From JABMRF01 sp964584985 (GTDB taxonomy: Bacteria > Patescibacteriota > Patescibacteriia > UBA11705 > JABHMO01): a DNA stretch of 64,000 bases. Every line of letters begins with the position of its first letter. Position 1 is the first letter of the stretch. Position numbers and translations under genes: made by a program. This document shows positions 22,935 to 30,747 of this stretch, one piece after another. The stretch lies in assembly GCA_964584985.1 (NCBI GenBank), contig CAZPBK010000001.1, positions 1 to 64,000 of the forward strand. Direction: 5' to 3'. The notes beneath the pieces are model-generated. The model saw only the letters and a list, made by a program, of their open reading frames with translations, made no database searches and had not been told where the DNA came from.

Positions 22935-23843
22935 ATGGACTATCATTCAGAAATAAAAAATGATTCTAAAAACAAACAGGCCGTGGAAAACGGTTCGCTT
23001 ACGAGTGTCCATGAACAAGAAATTCAAATTCATAGCGAACATCCAAAACACGAAACCTCTTTGGGGGCCGAACAAATAGGACAAATTAATAATTTTCCGA
23101 TTACCAATTCTTTATTAAACACCTGGATAGTGGTGTTTTTTTTAGTAATATTGGGAGTTGTTTTAAGAAAAAAAGTAAAATTAATTCCTCGCGGAATACA
23201 AAGTATTTTTGAGATTATTGTTGAATCCGGCCTCAAACTGTGTGACTCCGTGACCGGTAGTCGCGATAAATCCTGGAAAGTTTTTCCCATTGTTTTTAGC
23301 TTTTTTATATTCATTTTATTAAATAACTGGATGGGGCTTTTGCCGGGAATAGGTTCTATAGGCTTTATTGAAAGTTCCGGTGGGCATCAAACCTTTGTAC
23401 CTTTTTTTCGCGGAGGAACTGCGGATTTAAACACGACTTTGGCTTTGGCTCTGATTGCGGTGGTGACCGCCAATGTTTTTGGGGTTGTAACGGTTGGAGC
23501 GTACAAACATATTAATAAATTCATTAATATTCAAGCTTTAGCAAAGATCCCTTCGTCAATAAGAAAGGATCCGGCTATTGTTATTGTAAATCCCATTAAG
23601 TTTTTTGTGGGAATAGTGGAAATAGTCGGTGAGGTGGCCAAGGTGGCTTCTTTATCTTTTCGCTTGTTTGGAAATATCTTTGCCGGAGAGGTTTTGCTTA
23701 GTTCCATTGCGGTTATTTTTGCTTTTGGATTGCCCATTCCTTTTATGTTTTTGGAAGTTATTGTTGGAGTTATTCAGGCACTTATTTTCGCCATGCTGAG
23801 CTTGGTTTATTTTAGTATCGCCATGACCGACGAGGAGCATTAA
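22935..23843 (+). CDS. atpB: F-type ATP synthase subunit a
   Basis: A 302-residue subunit a, longer than usual because of a hydrophilic N-terminal extension of about 55 residues rich in Glu, His, Asn and Lys. The essential stator arginine lies in 'VASLSFRLFGNIFAGEVLL'. Multiple membrane helices follow, with the family end 'IFAMLSLVYFSIAMTDEEH'. It forms the two half-channels that carry ions to and from the c-ring. Confidence 0.95.
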   Translation: MDYHSEIKNDSKNKQAVENGSLTSVHEQEIQIHSEHPKHETSLGAEQIGQINNFPITNSLLNTWIVVFFLVILGVVLRKKVKLIPRGIQSIFEIIVESGLKLCDSVTGSRDKSWKVFPIVFSFFIFILLNNWMGLLPGIGSIGFIESSGGHQTFVPFFRGGTADLNTTLALALIAVVTANVFGVVTVGAYKHINKFINIQALAKIPSSIRKDPAIVIVNPIKFFVGIVEIVGEVAKVASLSFRLFGNIFAGEVLLSSIAVIFAFGLPIPFMFLEVIVGVIQALIFAMLSLVYFSIAMTDEEH

Positions 23844-23929
23844 ACAAATAATTTATAAATATATAAGTAAATTAATAACAGCTGTTGGATGATATATTTA
23901 ATATGTTGTTCAAGGCTCAATAAAAAACT

Positions 23930-24142
23930 ATGGATTTAACATTAATCGCCAAAGCCATTGCCATAGCCGTTGGAGGAATAGCCCCGGCCATTGCTATCGG
24001 TAATATCGGTTCAAAAGCCATGGAATCAATCGGAAGAAATCCTGAATCAGCCGGAAAGATTTTGGTGCCAATGCTTTTGGCTTCCGCTTTTGCCGAAGCC
24101 GTAGCCATTTATGCTTTGGTTATCGCTTTTTCAATCAAATAA
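23930..24142 (+). CDS. atpE: F-type ATP synthase subunit c
   Basis: A 70-residue proteolipid hairpin with two membrane helices and the polar loop 'RNPE' (36-39). The ion-binding carboxylate is Glu56 in 'SAFAEAVAIYALV'. The sodium-binding signature (Gln in helix 1, Glu-Ser/Thr in helix 2) is absent: the Gln position is Ile23 and the residue after Glu56 is Ala57. Proton coupling is therefore the better prediction. An 86-base spacer without a gene separates it from atpB, which is common for the highly expressed c subunit. Confidence 0.95.
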   Translation: MDLTLIAKAIAIAVGGIAPAIAIGNIGSKAMESIGRNPESAGKILVPMLLASAFAEAVAIYALVIAFSIK

Positions 24143-24202
24143 TGTTTTGTTTTCGCCTTGGATCATTTTCCAGGGCGGTCTATAAAACATTATAAAAAAA
24201 AT

Positions 24203-24715
24203 ATGGATGAATTAATAAAAACTTTTCACATTGATTGGAGACTTTTAATAGCTCAGGCCGTTAATTTTGGTATTGTTATCTTTGTTTTGGGCGTTTATGG
24301 GCTAAAACCTTTGGTGAGAAAGATGCAACAACGTGAAGAAAAAATTCAAAAAGGCGTTGAAAATGCGGAAAAAATTCAAGAAAAAATGCAAGCTCTTGAG
24401 GAAGAAAGACAAGAGGAGATAAAAAAGGGGAGAAACAAAGCTCAGGAAATAATTACGCAGGCTGAAGAAAAAGCGGAAAAATTAAGACAAGAAAAAATCA
24501 CTAAAGTACGCACTGAAGCCGAGAGAGTTATCGCTGAGTCAAGAGCTCAAATCCGTAGTGAGCGACAGCTTATGGTTGGAGAGGTTAAACAAGAGTTGGG
24601 AGGTTTGGTGGCTTTAGCCTTGAATAAGATAACCGGACAAACCATAGACAAAGAAACTCATCAGAATATTATAAAAAACACTATAAAAGACTTGCAAAAA
24701 ACCAAAATAAAATAA
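24203..24715 (+). CDS. atpF: F-type ATP synthase subunit b
   Basis: A 170-residue subunit b: one membrane helix near the N-terminus ('WRLLIAQAVNFGIVIFVLGV', about 10-30), then a long charged helix that forms the peripheral stalk dimer. The ATG at 24203 is preferred over an in-frame ATG at 24158, because the upstream extension is not family-like and this start gives the usual short N-terminus before the helix. Confidence 0.92.
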   Translation: MDELIKTFHIDWRLLIAQAVNFGIVIFVLGVYGLKPLVRKMQQREEKIQKGVENAEKIQEKMQALEEERQEEIKKGRNKAQEIITQAEEKAEKLRQEKITKVRTEAERVIAESRAQIRSERQLMVGEVKQELGGLVALALNKITGQTIDKETHQNIIKNTIKDLQKTKIK

Positions 24716-24717
24716 AT

Positions 24718-25254
24718 ATGAAGTTTGCCAGAAAAAAACATTTTGTAAAATCATTGGTGGAATTGGGTAAGCAGGAGAATTGTCTGGAGCAAATTTTGCT
24801 TGATTTGGAGGATGTTGATAAAAAGATAGACCAAAATATTGAATTTAAGAGTTTTTTAAATAACAAACAGGTTGATATTGAAAAAAAGAAACAAGCGTTA
24901 AAAAGTGTTTTTAGTGATTTTATTAGCCTAAAAACATATAATTTTTTATATCTTTTAATAAAAAATAACAAGTTGAATTATTTGTCGGAAATACTTGAGC
25001 AAGCCGAAGAATTGAATCGGGAATATGAAAGTGTGGAATTGGCCGAAGTTGAATCAGCTTTTAAGCTTAGTCAAGATCAGGAAGTTGAGATTAAGGCTAT
25101 TTTGGAAGATAAGATTAAAAAACAAGTCATTATCAGGAATAAAGTAAATCCAGAGATAATAGCCGGGTTAAATATAAAAATAAAAGATACGGTTATTGAA
25201 TCAAGCATTTTAAGTAGAATAAAAAGGCTGGAGGAAAAAATTAAAAAGTTTTAA
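24718..25254 (+). CDS. atpH: F-type ATP synthase subunit delta
   Basis: A 178-residue delta (OSCP-like) subunit that links the peripheral stalk to the alpha/beta head. The N-terminal helical bundle (1-105) is followed by the C-terminal 'VNPEIIAGLNIKIKDTVIESS' segment, typical of the family ending. It begins 2 bases after atpF. Sequence conservation in this subunit is always low, so operon position is an important part of the evidence. Confidence 0.9.
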   Translation: MKFARKKHFVKSLVELGKQENCLEQILLDLEDVDKKIDQNIEFKSFLNNKQVDIEKKKQALKSVFSDFISLKTYNFLYLLIKNNKLNYLSEILEQAEELNREYESVELAEVESAFKLSQDQEVEIKAILEDKIKKQVIIRNKVNPEIIAGLNIKIKDTVIESSILSRIKRLEEKIKKF

Positions 25255-25287
25255 TAAAATATAAAATTAAATTTAAAATAAATATTT

Positions 25288-26823
25288 ATGAAAAACAACA
25301 ATAAACAAACGGTAATAGAAACTCTTAAAAAACAAATTTCTGATTTTGATTCCCATGTTAGTGTGGAAAAGGCCGGACAAGTAATTGAAGTCGGAGATGG
25401 GATCGCCAAATTAACCGGATTATCAGAGGTTATGTCCTCGGAAATGTTGGACTTTGGTAATGGCATTTTTGGTGTGGCCTTGAATTTGGAAGAGGATACG
25501 GTTGGAGCCATGATCTTGGGTGATTGGGAAAAGGTTAAGCAGGGTGATAAGGTAAAAAGCACCGGACGAATTTTAGAAGTTCCGGTCGGAGAACATTTGA
25601 TTGGACGAGTGGTTGATCCCTTGGGTAAAGCTTTGGATAATAAGGGGAAGATATCTTCGGACAAGTTTTATCCGGTGGAAAAAATAGCCCCGGGGGTTTT
25701 GGCCAGAGAGGAAGTGCATGAACCGGTACAAACCGGGATTAAAGCTGTTGATTCTATGATTCCCGTTGGTCGCGGTCAGCGTGAGTTGATAATTGGTGAT
25801 AGGCAAACAGGGAAGACGGCTATTGCCATTGATACTATAATAAATCAAAAAGATAAGGATTTGATTTGTGTTTATGTGGCTGTTGGACAAAAGGAGTCTA
25901 AGATTGCGCAAATTAAAGAACGATTGGAAAAAGAAGGCGCCATGGATCATACCATTATTGTTTTGGCCGGAGCTTCAAAACCGTCTTCATTGAGTTATAT
26001 TGCTCCGTTTGCCGGATCTGCCATTGCAGAATATTTTATGGATCAAGGAAAAGATGTTTTGGTTGTTTATGATGATTTGTCAAAACATGCCGTAGCTTAT
26101 CGTGAAATATCTTTGTTGTTAAGGCGTCCTCCGGGTAGAGAAGCTTATCCTGGAGATGTTTTTTATCTTCATTCCAGGTTGCTGGAAAGAGCGGCTAAGT
26201 TAAACAAAGATTGTGGCGGAGGTTCAATTACCGCGTTACCGATTATTGAAACACAGGCAGGAGATATTTCCGCTTATATTCCCACCAATGTTATTTCCAT
26301 AACCGACGGACAAATATTTTTGGAAAGTGATCTATTTCATCAGGGAGTCAGACCGGCGGTGAATGTGGGATTGTCGGTTTCCCGTGTCGGTTCAAAGGCG
26401 CAAATAAAGGCTATGAAGAAAGTGGCCGGAAAATTAAGATTGGATGTGGCTCAATATCGAGAATTAGCCGCTTTTGCGCAATTTGGCTCCGATCTTGACG
26501 AACAAACCAAGGCTCAAATAGAAAAAGGGAAAAGAATTATTGAAATACTTAAACAAAATCAATACAAACCGATCAGTGTTGAAAAACAAGTGGTGATAAT
26601 CTACGCAGCTGTAAATGGAATATTGGATAATGTCAAAGTGGAAAAAGTTAAAGAGTTTGAACAAGGATTATATAAATACTTGGAACATTCAGCTAAGGAC
26701 TTGCTTATGACTATTAAGGAAAAAGATTCATTTGATGAAAAATTAACAAACCGAATTGAAAAAGTGCTTGACGAATACAAAACAACGGTTGAAGAATTAT
26801 TAATAAAAAATGACCAAGAATAA
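25288..26823 (+). CDS. atpA: F-type ATP synthase subunit alpha
   Basis: A 511-residue alpha subunit of normal length. The Walker A motif is 'GDRQTGKTAIAIDTI'. 'VPVGEHLIGRVVDPLG', 'SMIPVGRGQRELIIGD' and 'NVGLSVSRVGSKAQIKAM' are diagnostic. It forms the regulatory nucleotide sites of the F1 head. The following atpG begins 3 bases after its stop. Confidence 0.97.
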   Translation: MKNNNKQTVIETLKKQISDFDSHVSVEKAGQVIEVGDGIAKLTGLSEVMSSEMLDFGNGIFGVALNLEEDTVGAMILGDWEKVKQGDKVKSTGRILEVPVGEHLIGRVVDPLGKALDNKGKISSDKFYPVEKIAPGVLAREEVHEPVQTGIKAVDSMIPVGRGQRELIIGDRQTGKTAIAIDTIINQKDKDLICVYVAVGQKESKIAQIKERLEKEGAMDHTIIVLAGASKPSSLSYIAPFAGSAIAEYFMDQGKDVLVVYDDLSKHAVAYREISLLLRRPPGREAYPGDVFYLHSRLLERAAKLNKDCGGGSITALPIIETQAGDISAYIPTNVISITDGQIFLESDLFHQGVRPAVNVGLSVSRVGSKAQIKAMKKVAGKLRLDVAQYRELAAFAQFGSDLDEQTKAQIEKGKRIIEILKQNQYKPISVEKQVVIIYAAVNGILDNVKVEKVKEFEQGLYKYLEHSAKDLLMTIKEKDSFDEKLTNRIEKVLDEYKTTVEELLIKNDQE

Positions 26824-26826
26824 TTT

Positions 26827-27786
26827 ATGGCCGGAGGCACCAGAGAAATAAAAAGAAGAATAAAGTCAATTGCCAATACCAAGAAAATCACCAAGGCTAT
26901 GGAAATGGTGGCTGCTTCAAAAATGAAAAAAGCGGTATCTTCGGTTATGGCCACCAGGGATTATGCCAACTTGGCTTGGGCTACGGTTTTGCATTTGTCG
27001 GAAACAACTGATTCGGAAAAACATATCCTTTTGCAAAAGCCGTTAAAATCTGAAAAAGTAGGTTTGGTTTTAATCGGTTCAAATCGTGGTTTGTGTGGAG
27101 GTTTTAATATTCAATTGGTTCAAAAAGCCATTGAGTCTATAAAAAAACATCAAGGTCGGGTTGAAAAAACCGAAGTGATAGCTTTTGGTTCAAAAACTCG
27201 GGATCTTATTTCTTCCATGGGATATGAAGTGGCTGCTGACTTTGAAAAACCCGATCTCACTCTTCGCTCTGATGAAGTGGCCGCTATTTCTTCCATGATG
27301 ATAAAACAATTTAAAAACAAGGAATATGATAAGGTGTTTGTGGCTTATACTGACTATGAATCAACTATTAAGCAAGTGCCGAGAGTAAAACAACTTCTTC
27401 CCATTGAACCGGATCCTGATGAACATTTGGGTTTGGTTGGGAAGTCTCAAAAGACCGGAGTAGGCGCTGATGTTAAGTTTATTAAAGAAAAGCAAGAAAA
27501 GTATCTTAAAAAAGATAAATTTACTTATGAATATACTTTTGAACCTTCGGCCGAAATTGTTTTGGAAAAAATGCTACCTCGTTTGATAGAGGTTCAGATA
27601 TATCAGGCCGCTTTGGAGTCAGAAGCCTCGGAGCACAGTGCCAGAATGATGGCTATGAAAAACGCTTCAGACGCCGCTTCTGACATGATAGATGATTTGA
27701 CTTTATATTATAACCAGGCCAGACAAGCCGGCATAACGCAAGAGATTTCTGAGATTGCCGGGGGCGCGGCCGCTTTGGAAAAATAA
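26827..27786 (+). CDS. atpG: F-type ATP synthase subunit gamma with internal insertion
   Basis: A 319-residue rotor shaft subunit. The N-terminal 'GTREIKRRIKSIANTKKITKAMEMVAASKM' region and the C-terminal 'SEHSARMMAMKNASDAASDM' region match the family. It is about 30 residues longer than the E. coli protein. The extra length lies between 'QLLPIEPD' (about 197-204) and 'YEYTFEPSAE', where cyanobacterial and plastid gamma subunits carry their regulatory insertion. No cysteines occur in the insert, so redox control of the plastid type is not expected. Confidence 0.93.
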   Translation: MAGGTREIKRRIKSIANTKKITKAMEMVAASKMKKAVSSVMATRDYANLAWATVLHLSETTDSEKHILLQKPLKSEKVGLVLIGSNRGLCGGFNIQLVQKAIESIKKHQGRVEKTEVIAFGSKTRDLISSMGYEVAADFEKPDLTLRSDEVAAISSMMIKQFKNKEYDKVFVAYTDYESTIKQVPRVKQLLPIEPDPDEHLGLVGKSQKTGVGADVKFIKEKQEKYLKKDKFTYEYTFEPSAEIVLEKMLPRLIEVQIYQAALESEASEHSARMMAMKNASDAASDMIDDLTLYYNQARQAGITQEISEIAGGAAALEK

Positions 27787-27808
27787 TAATTAAACATAAT
27801 TCAATAAT

Positions 27809-29179
27809 ATGAAAAAAGGAATTATTAAACAAATTATCGGACCGGTGGTTGATGTGGAATTTAACGAAGATCTGCCGGATATTTACAATGCTTTGGAAAT
27901 TAAAATGTCGGATGAAAAAGCCGAAAAACAGATTTTGGAGACTCAACAGCACATTGGTGACAACCAAGTGCGTACGGTAGCTATGGGGTCGACTGACGGA
28001 CTGAGAAGAGGACAGGAGGTTTTGGACACGGGTAAGCCGATTTCTATTCCCGTCGGAGAAAAAACTTTGGGGCGCATGTTTAATGTGCTGGGGCAACCGA
28101 TTGATGATAAAGAGCAAGTTAAAGCCGATCAAACATATCCGATTCATCGCAAAGCTCCGGCTTACAGTGAGCAATCAACCGAAGTGGAGGTTTTTGAAAC
28201 AGGCATAAAGGTTATTGACTTGATTTGTCCGTTTGTTAAAGGCGGAAAAGTCGGATTGTTTGGTGGCGCCGGAGTGGGAAAGACCGTGGTTATCATGGAG
28301 CTTATCAGAAGTATTGCTCAAGAGCATGGTGGTAAATCGGTTTTTGCCGGTGTCGGAGAAAGAACCAGGGAAGGTAATGATTTATATTATGAGATGAAAG
28401 AATCCGGTGTTTTGGATAAAACCAGCTTGGTCTTTGGACAGATGAATGAGCCGCCGGGAGCCAGAGCCCGAGTTGCTTTGACCGGATTGACCTTGGCTGA
28501 ATATTTTCGTGATCAATCTCAAGATGTATTACTTTTTGTGGATAATATTTTTAGATTCACTCAGGCCGGTAGTGAGGTGTCCGCACTTTTGGGGAGAATG
28601 CCTTCAGCCGTGGGATATCAACCGACTTTGGCTACGGAAATGGGAAATATGCAAGAAAGAATTACTTCAACCAGCAAGGGATCCATTACCTCGGTTCAGG
28701 CCGTTTATGTACCGGCTGATGATTTGACCGATCCTGCTCCGGCCACCACTTTCGCTCATCTTGATTCCACCGTGGTTTTGGCCAGAAGTTTGGCGGAAAG
28801 AGGAATTTATCCAGCCGTTGATCCCTTGGATTCTTCTTCCACTATTTTGGATCCCAATATTTTGGGACAAGAACATTATGATGTGGCCAGAGAGGTGCAA
28901 AGAGTTTTGCAAAAATACAAGGATTTGCAAGATATTATTGCTATTTTGGGAGTTGACGAGTTGTCTGAAGAAGATAAGATTTTAGTCGGACGAGCCAGAA
29001 AAATACAAAAGTTTTTATCTCAACCGTTTTTTGTGGCTGAATCTTTTACCGGGACAAAAGGCCGGTATGTACCACTGAAGGAAACAATTAAGGGCTTTAA
29101 AGAAATATTGGAAGGTAAACATGATGATAAGCCAGAACAAGCCTTTTATATGAAAGGCACAATTGATCAAGTGGAATAA
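27809..29179 (+). CDS. atpD: F-type ATP synthase subunit beta
   Basis: A 456-residue catalytic beta subunit. The P-loop is 'GGAGVGKTVVIMELI'. 'VFAGVGERTREGNDLY', 'ALTGLTLAEYFRD', 'YVPADDLTDPAPATTFAHLD' and the 'DELSEEDK' loop are all present. It carries the catalytic nucleotide sites of F1. atpC starts 4 bases after its stop. Confidence 0.98.
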   Translation: MKKGIIKQIIGPVVDVEFNEDLPDIYNALEIKMSDEKAEKQILETQQHIGDNQVRTVAMGSTDGLRRGQEVLDTGKPISIPVGEKTLGRMFNVLGQPIDDKEQVKADQTYPIHRKAPAYSEQSTEVEVFETGIKVIDLICPFVKGGKVGLFGGAGVGKTVVIMELIRSIAQEHGGKSVFAGVGERTREGNDLYYEMKESGVLDKTSLVFGQMNEPPGARARVALTGLTLAEYFRDQSQDVLLFVDNIFRFTQAGSEVSALLGRMPSAVGYQPTLATEMGNMQERITSTSKGSITSVQAVYVPADDLTDPAPATTFAHLDSTVVLARSLAERGIYPAVDPLDSSSTILDPNILGQEHYDVAREVQRVLQKYKDLQDIIAILGVDELSEEDKILVGRARKIQKFLSQPFFVAESFTGTKGRYVPLKETIKGFKEILEGKHDDKPEQAFYMKGTIDQVE

Positions 29180-29183
29180 ATTT

Positions 29184-29630
29184 ATGAGTATTAATTTCAA
29201 AATTGCCACTCCGGAACGAGTGGTTTACAAAGAGGAAGTCAAATCAATTACTCTTCCCACACAGGTAGGTGAAATTACGATTTTGCCCAACCATGTTCCT
29301 TTGATTTCCGTATTGCAAAGTGGAGAAATAAAAGTGGATACGGGCAAGGAAAAGATTTCAATGTCTGTGGCCGGCGGATTTGTTGAAGTTTTATCAACCA
29401 AGGTTGTTGTTTTGGCTGATCGCGCTGAGAAATCAGAAGAAATTGATATTAAACGAGCAGAAAAGGCGGTGGAAAGAGCAAAAGAATTAAGGGAAAAGAA
29501 AACAGCGGATTCACGGGAGTTTGCCTCATTGTCAGCCCAAATTGAAAAGGAATTGGCCAGAATAAAAGTTGGTAGGAAACATGCCAGAAGAGTGGAGCAA
29601 CGAGGCTATGGAGCCAAAAAATATAAATAA
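29184..29630 (+). CDS. atpC: F-type ATP synthase subunit epsilon
   Basis: A 148-residue subunit with the N-terminal beta barrel ('FKIATPERVVYKEEVKSITLP', 'GEITILPNHVPLISVL') and a C-terminal helical hairpin ('KAVERAKELREKK') that can act as an inhibitory arm. The ATG at 29184 is chosen because the earlier in-frame start would overlap atpD. It completes the operon atpZ-B-E-F-H-A-G-D-C. Confidence 0.93.
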   Translation: MSINFKIATPERVVYKEEVKSITLPTQVGEITILPNHVPLISVLQSGEIKVDTGKEKISMSVAGGFVEVLSTKVVVLADRAEKSEEIDIKRAEKAVERAKELREKKTADSREFASLSAQIEKELARIKVGRKHARRVEQRGYGAKKYK

Positions 29631-29653
29631 GCTAATCAATAAAAGGAGTTTTT

Positions 29654-30061
29654 ATGTCGCATCAATGTGGTAGTTTATTGGTAGTGTGTATGGACTTTCG
29701 TTTTCATCGGGACATCAATCAATGGATTGAGAGGAACGATCTAACGGGCAACTATGATTTGATTTCACTGGCCGGAGCTCAAAAAGCCATTGTTGACCCA
29801 ACGACCAGAAATATGGTTTTACAACAAATAAAACTTTCAGCCATGCTTCATAGTACTAAAGAGGTTATATTGTTGGCTCATGAAGATTGCGGAGCTTATG
29901 GGGGTAGTAACGCTTTTTCTTCTTGGGAGCAAGAAAAAAAACAATATATTGATGATATGAATAAGGCGGAATCTTTGATAAAGGAGAAGGTTCCGGGTTT
30001 GCAGGTAAAAAAAATGATGCTAACCTTTGAAAAAGAATCAAAAGGGATAAATCGGGTTTAA
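29654..30061 (+). CDS. Miniature beta-carbonic-anhydrase-like protein
   Basis: A 135-residue protein with the zinc-ligand layout of beta carbonic anhydrases: Cys12-x-Asp14-x-Arg16 in 'VVCMDFRFHRD' and His76-x2-Cys79 in 'LLAHEDCGAYGG'. It is much shorter than typical beta enzymes (about 200 residues) and lacks their C-terminal part. Hydration of CO2 is possible, but a zinc-binding role without that activity cannot be excluded. A strong ribosome site, AAAAGGAG, precedes the ATG, unlike the atp genes before it. A clear terminator follows, so it may be the last gene of the atp transcript. Confidence 0.7.
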   Translation: MSHQCGSLLVVCMDFRFHRDINQWIERNDLTGNYDLISLAGAQKAIVDPTTRNMVLQQIKLSAMLHSTKEVILLAHEDCGAYGGSNAFSSWEQEKKQYIDDMNKAESLIKEKVPGLQVKKMMLTFEKESKGINRV

Positions 30062-30077
30062 ATCAGAATTTGCTAGA

Positions 30078-30102
30078 GCCTCTGACCATTCAGAGGCCTT
30101 TT
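30078..30102 (+). terminator. Terminator after the carbonic-anhydrase-like gene
   Basis: GCCTCTGA (30078-30085) pairs perfectly with TCAGAGGC (30090-30097) around a 4-base loop, followed by C and TTTT. It probably ends the atp operon. Confidence 0.88.
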
Positions 30103-30134
30103 AATTTTAAATTTTTTATTCCATTTTAAAATAT

Positions 30135-30142
30135 GTTATAAT
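30135..30142 (+). promoter_or_regulatory. Leaderless promoter of the CvpA-like gene
   Basis: The extended -10 (TG-T-TATAAT, 30134-30142) ends 7 bases before the ATG at 30150, so transcription is expected to start at the start codon. No strong -35 is visible. Confidence 0.55.
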
Positions 30143-30149
30143 ATAATAT

Positions 30150-30647
30150 ATGTTAATTTTGGACTACATTTTGCTTGGTTCCATTGTGATATTAACATTA
30201 CTGGGATTTAAAAAAGGTTTTTTGGAGACCTTGGGATCAATTTTGGGAATAATAGTGGCCGTTATACTGGCCAGTCGTTTTTATCCATTGGTGGCTTCTT
30301 GGTTTGGCGGGTCTGATTTGGCCAATGTTATTGCCTTTATTTTGCTTTTTTCATTGTCCGTGAAAATCGTTACCCTGGCTTTTTGGCTTATCGGGAAAAT
30401 ATTCAAAATTGTAACCGTACTGCCTTTTGTTTCCAGTTTTAACCGACTTTTGGGCTTGGTGCTGGGTGCGGTGGAAGGTATTTTTATTATGTCGGTAATT
30501 TTGCATTTTTTACTGAAATATCCGCTGAACGATTGGCTGATAGGACAGATGGCCGCTTCTGTGGTAGCGCAAACCTTGTTAAGAATCGGAAATGTTTTTA
30601 TTCCCTTGTTTCCCGAGGCGTTAAAGCAAATAAAATCAGTTTTATAA
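30150..30647 (+). CDS. CvpA-family membrane protein
   Basis: A 165-residue protein with four to five membrane helices. The N-terminal 'LDYILLGSIVILTLLGFKKG' and the later 'FNRLLGLVLGAVEGIFI' match the CvpA (colicin V production) family pattern. Family members are inner-membrane proteins with roles in envelope stress; the biochemical function is unknown. It stands alone between a terminator on each side. Confidence 0.78.
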   Translation: MLILDYILLGSIVILTLLGFKKGFLETLGSILGIIVAVILASRFYPLVASWFGGSDLANVIAFILLFSLSVKIVTLAFWLIGKIFKIVTVLPFVSSFNRLLGLVLGAVEGIFIMSVILHFLLKYPLNDWLIGQMAASVVAQTLLRIGNVFIPLFPEALKQIKSVL

Positions 30648-30672
30648 CATAGATATCTTGCTTAAGATTTTT

Positions 30673-30697
30673 CGCCGTTTGAACTTTCGGCGTTTTT
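30673..30697 (+). terminator. Terminator after the CvpA-like gene
   Basis: CGCCG (30673-30677) pairs with CGGCG (30688-30692) around a 10-base loop, followed by TTTTT. Confidence 0.7.
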
Positions 30698-30747
30698 ATA
30701 ATGCTGAAATTTTAATTTAAATCATTATTGTGTTAATATGTTTTTAT

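Noticed and set aside
23844..23929. Extra small gene between atpB and atpE
   Set aside because: No open frame with a plausible start; a simple AT-rich spacer.
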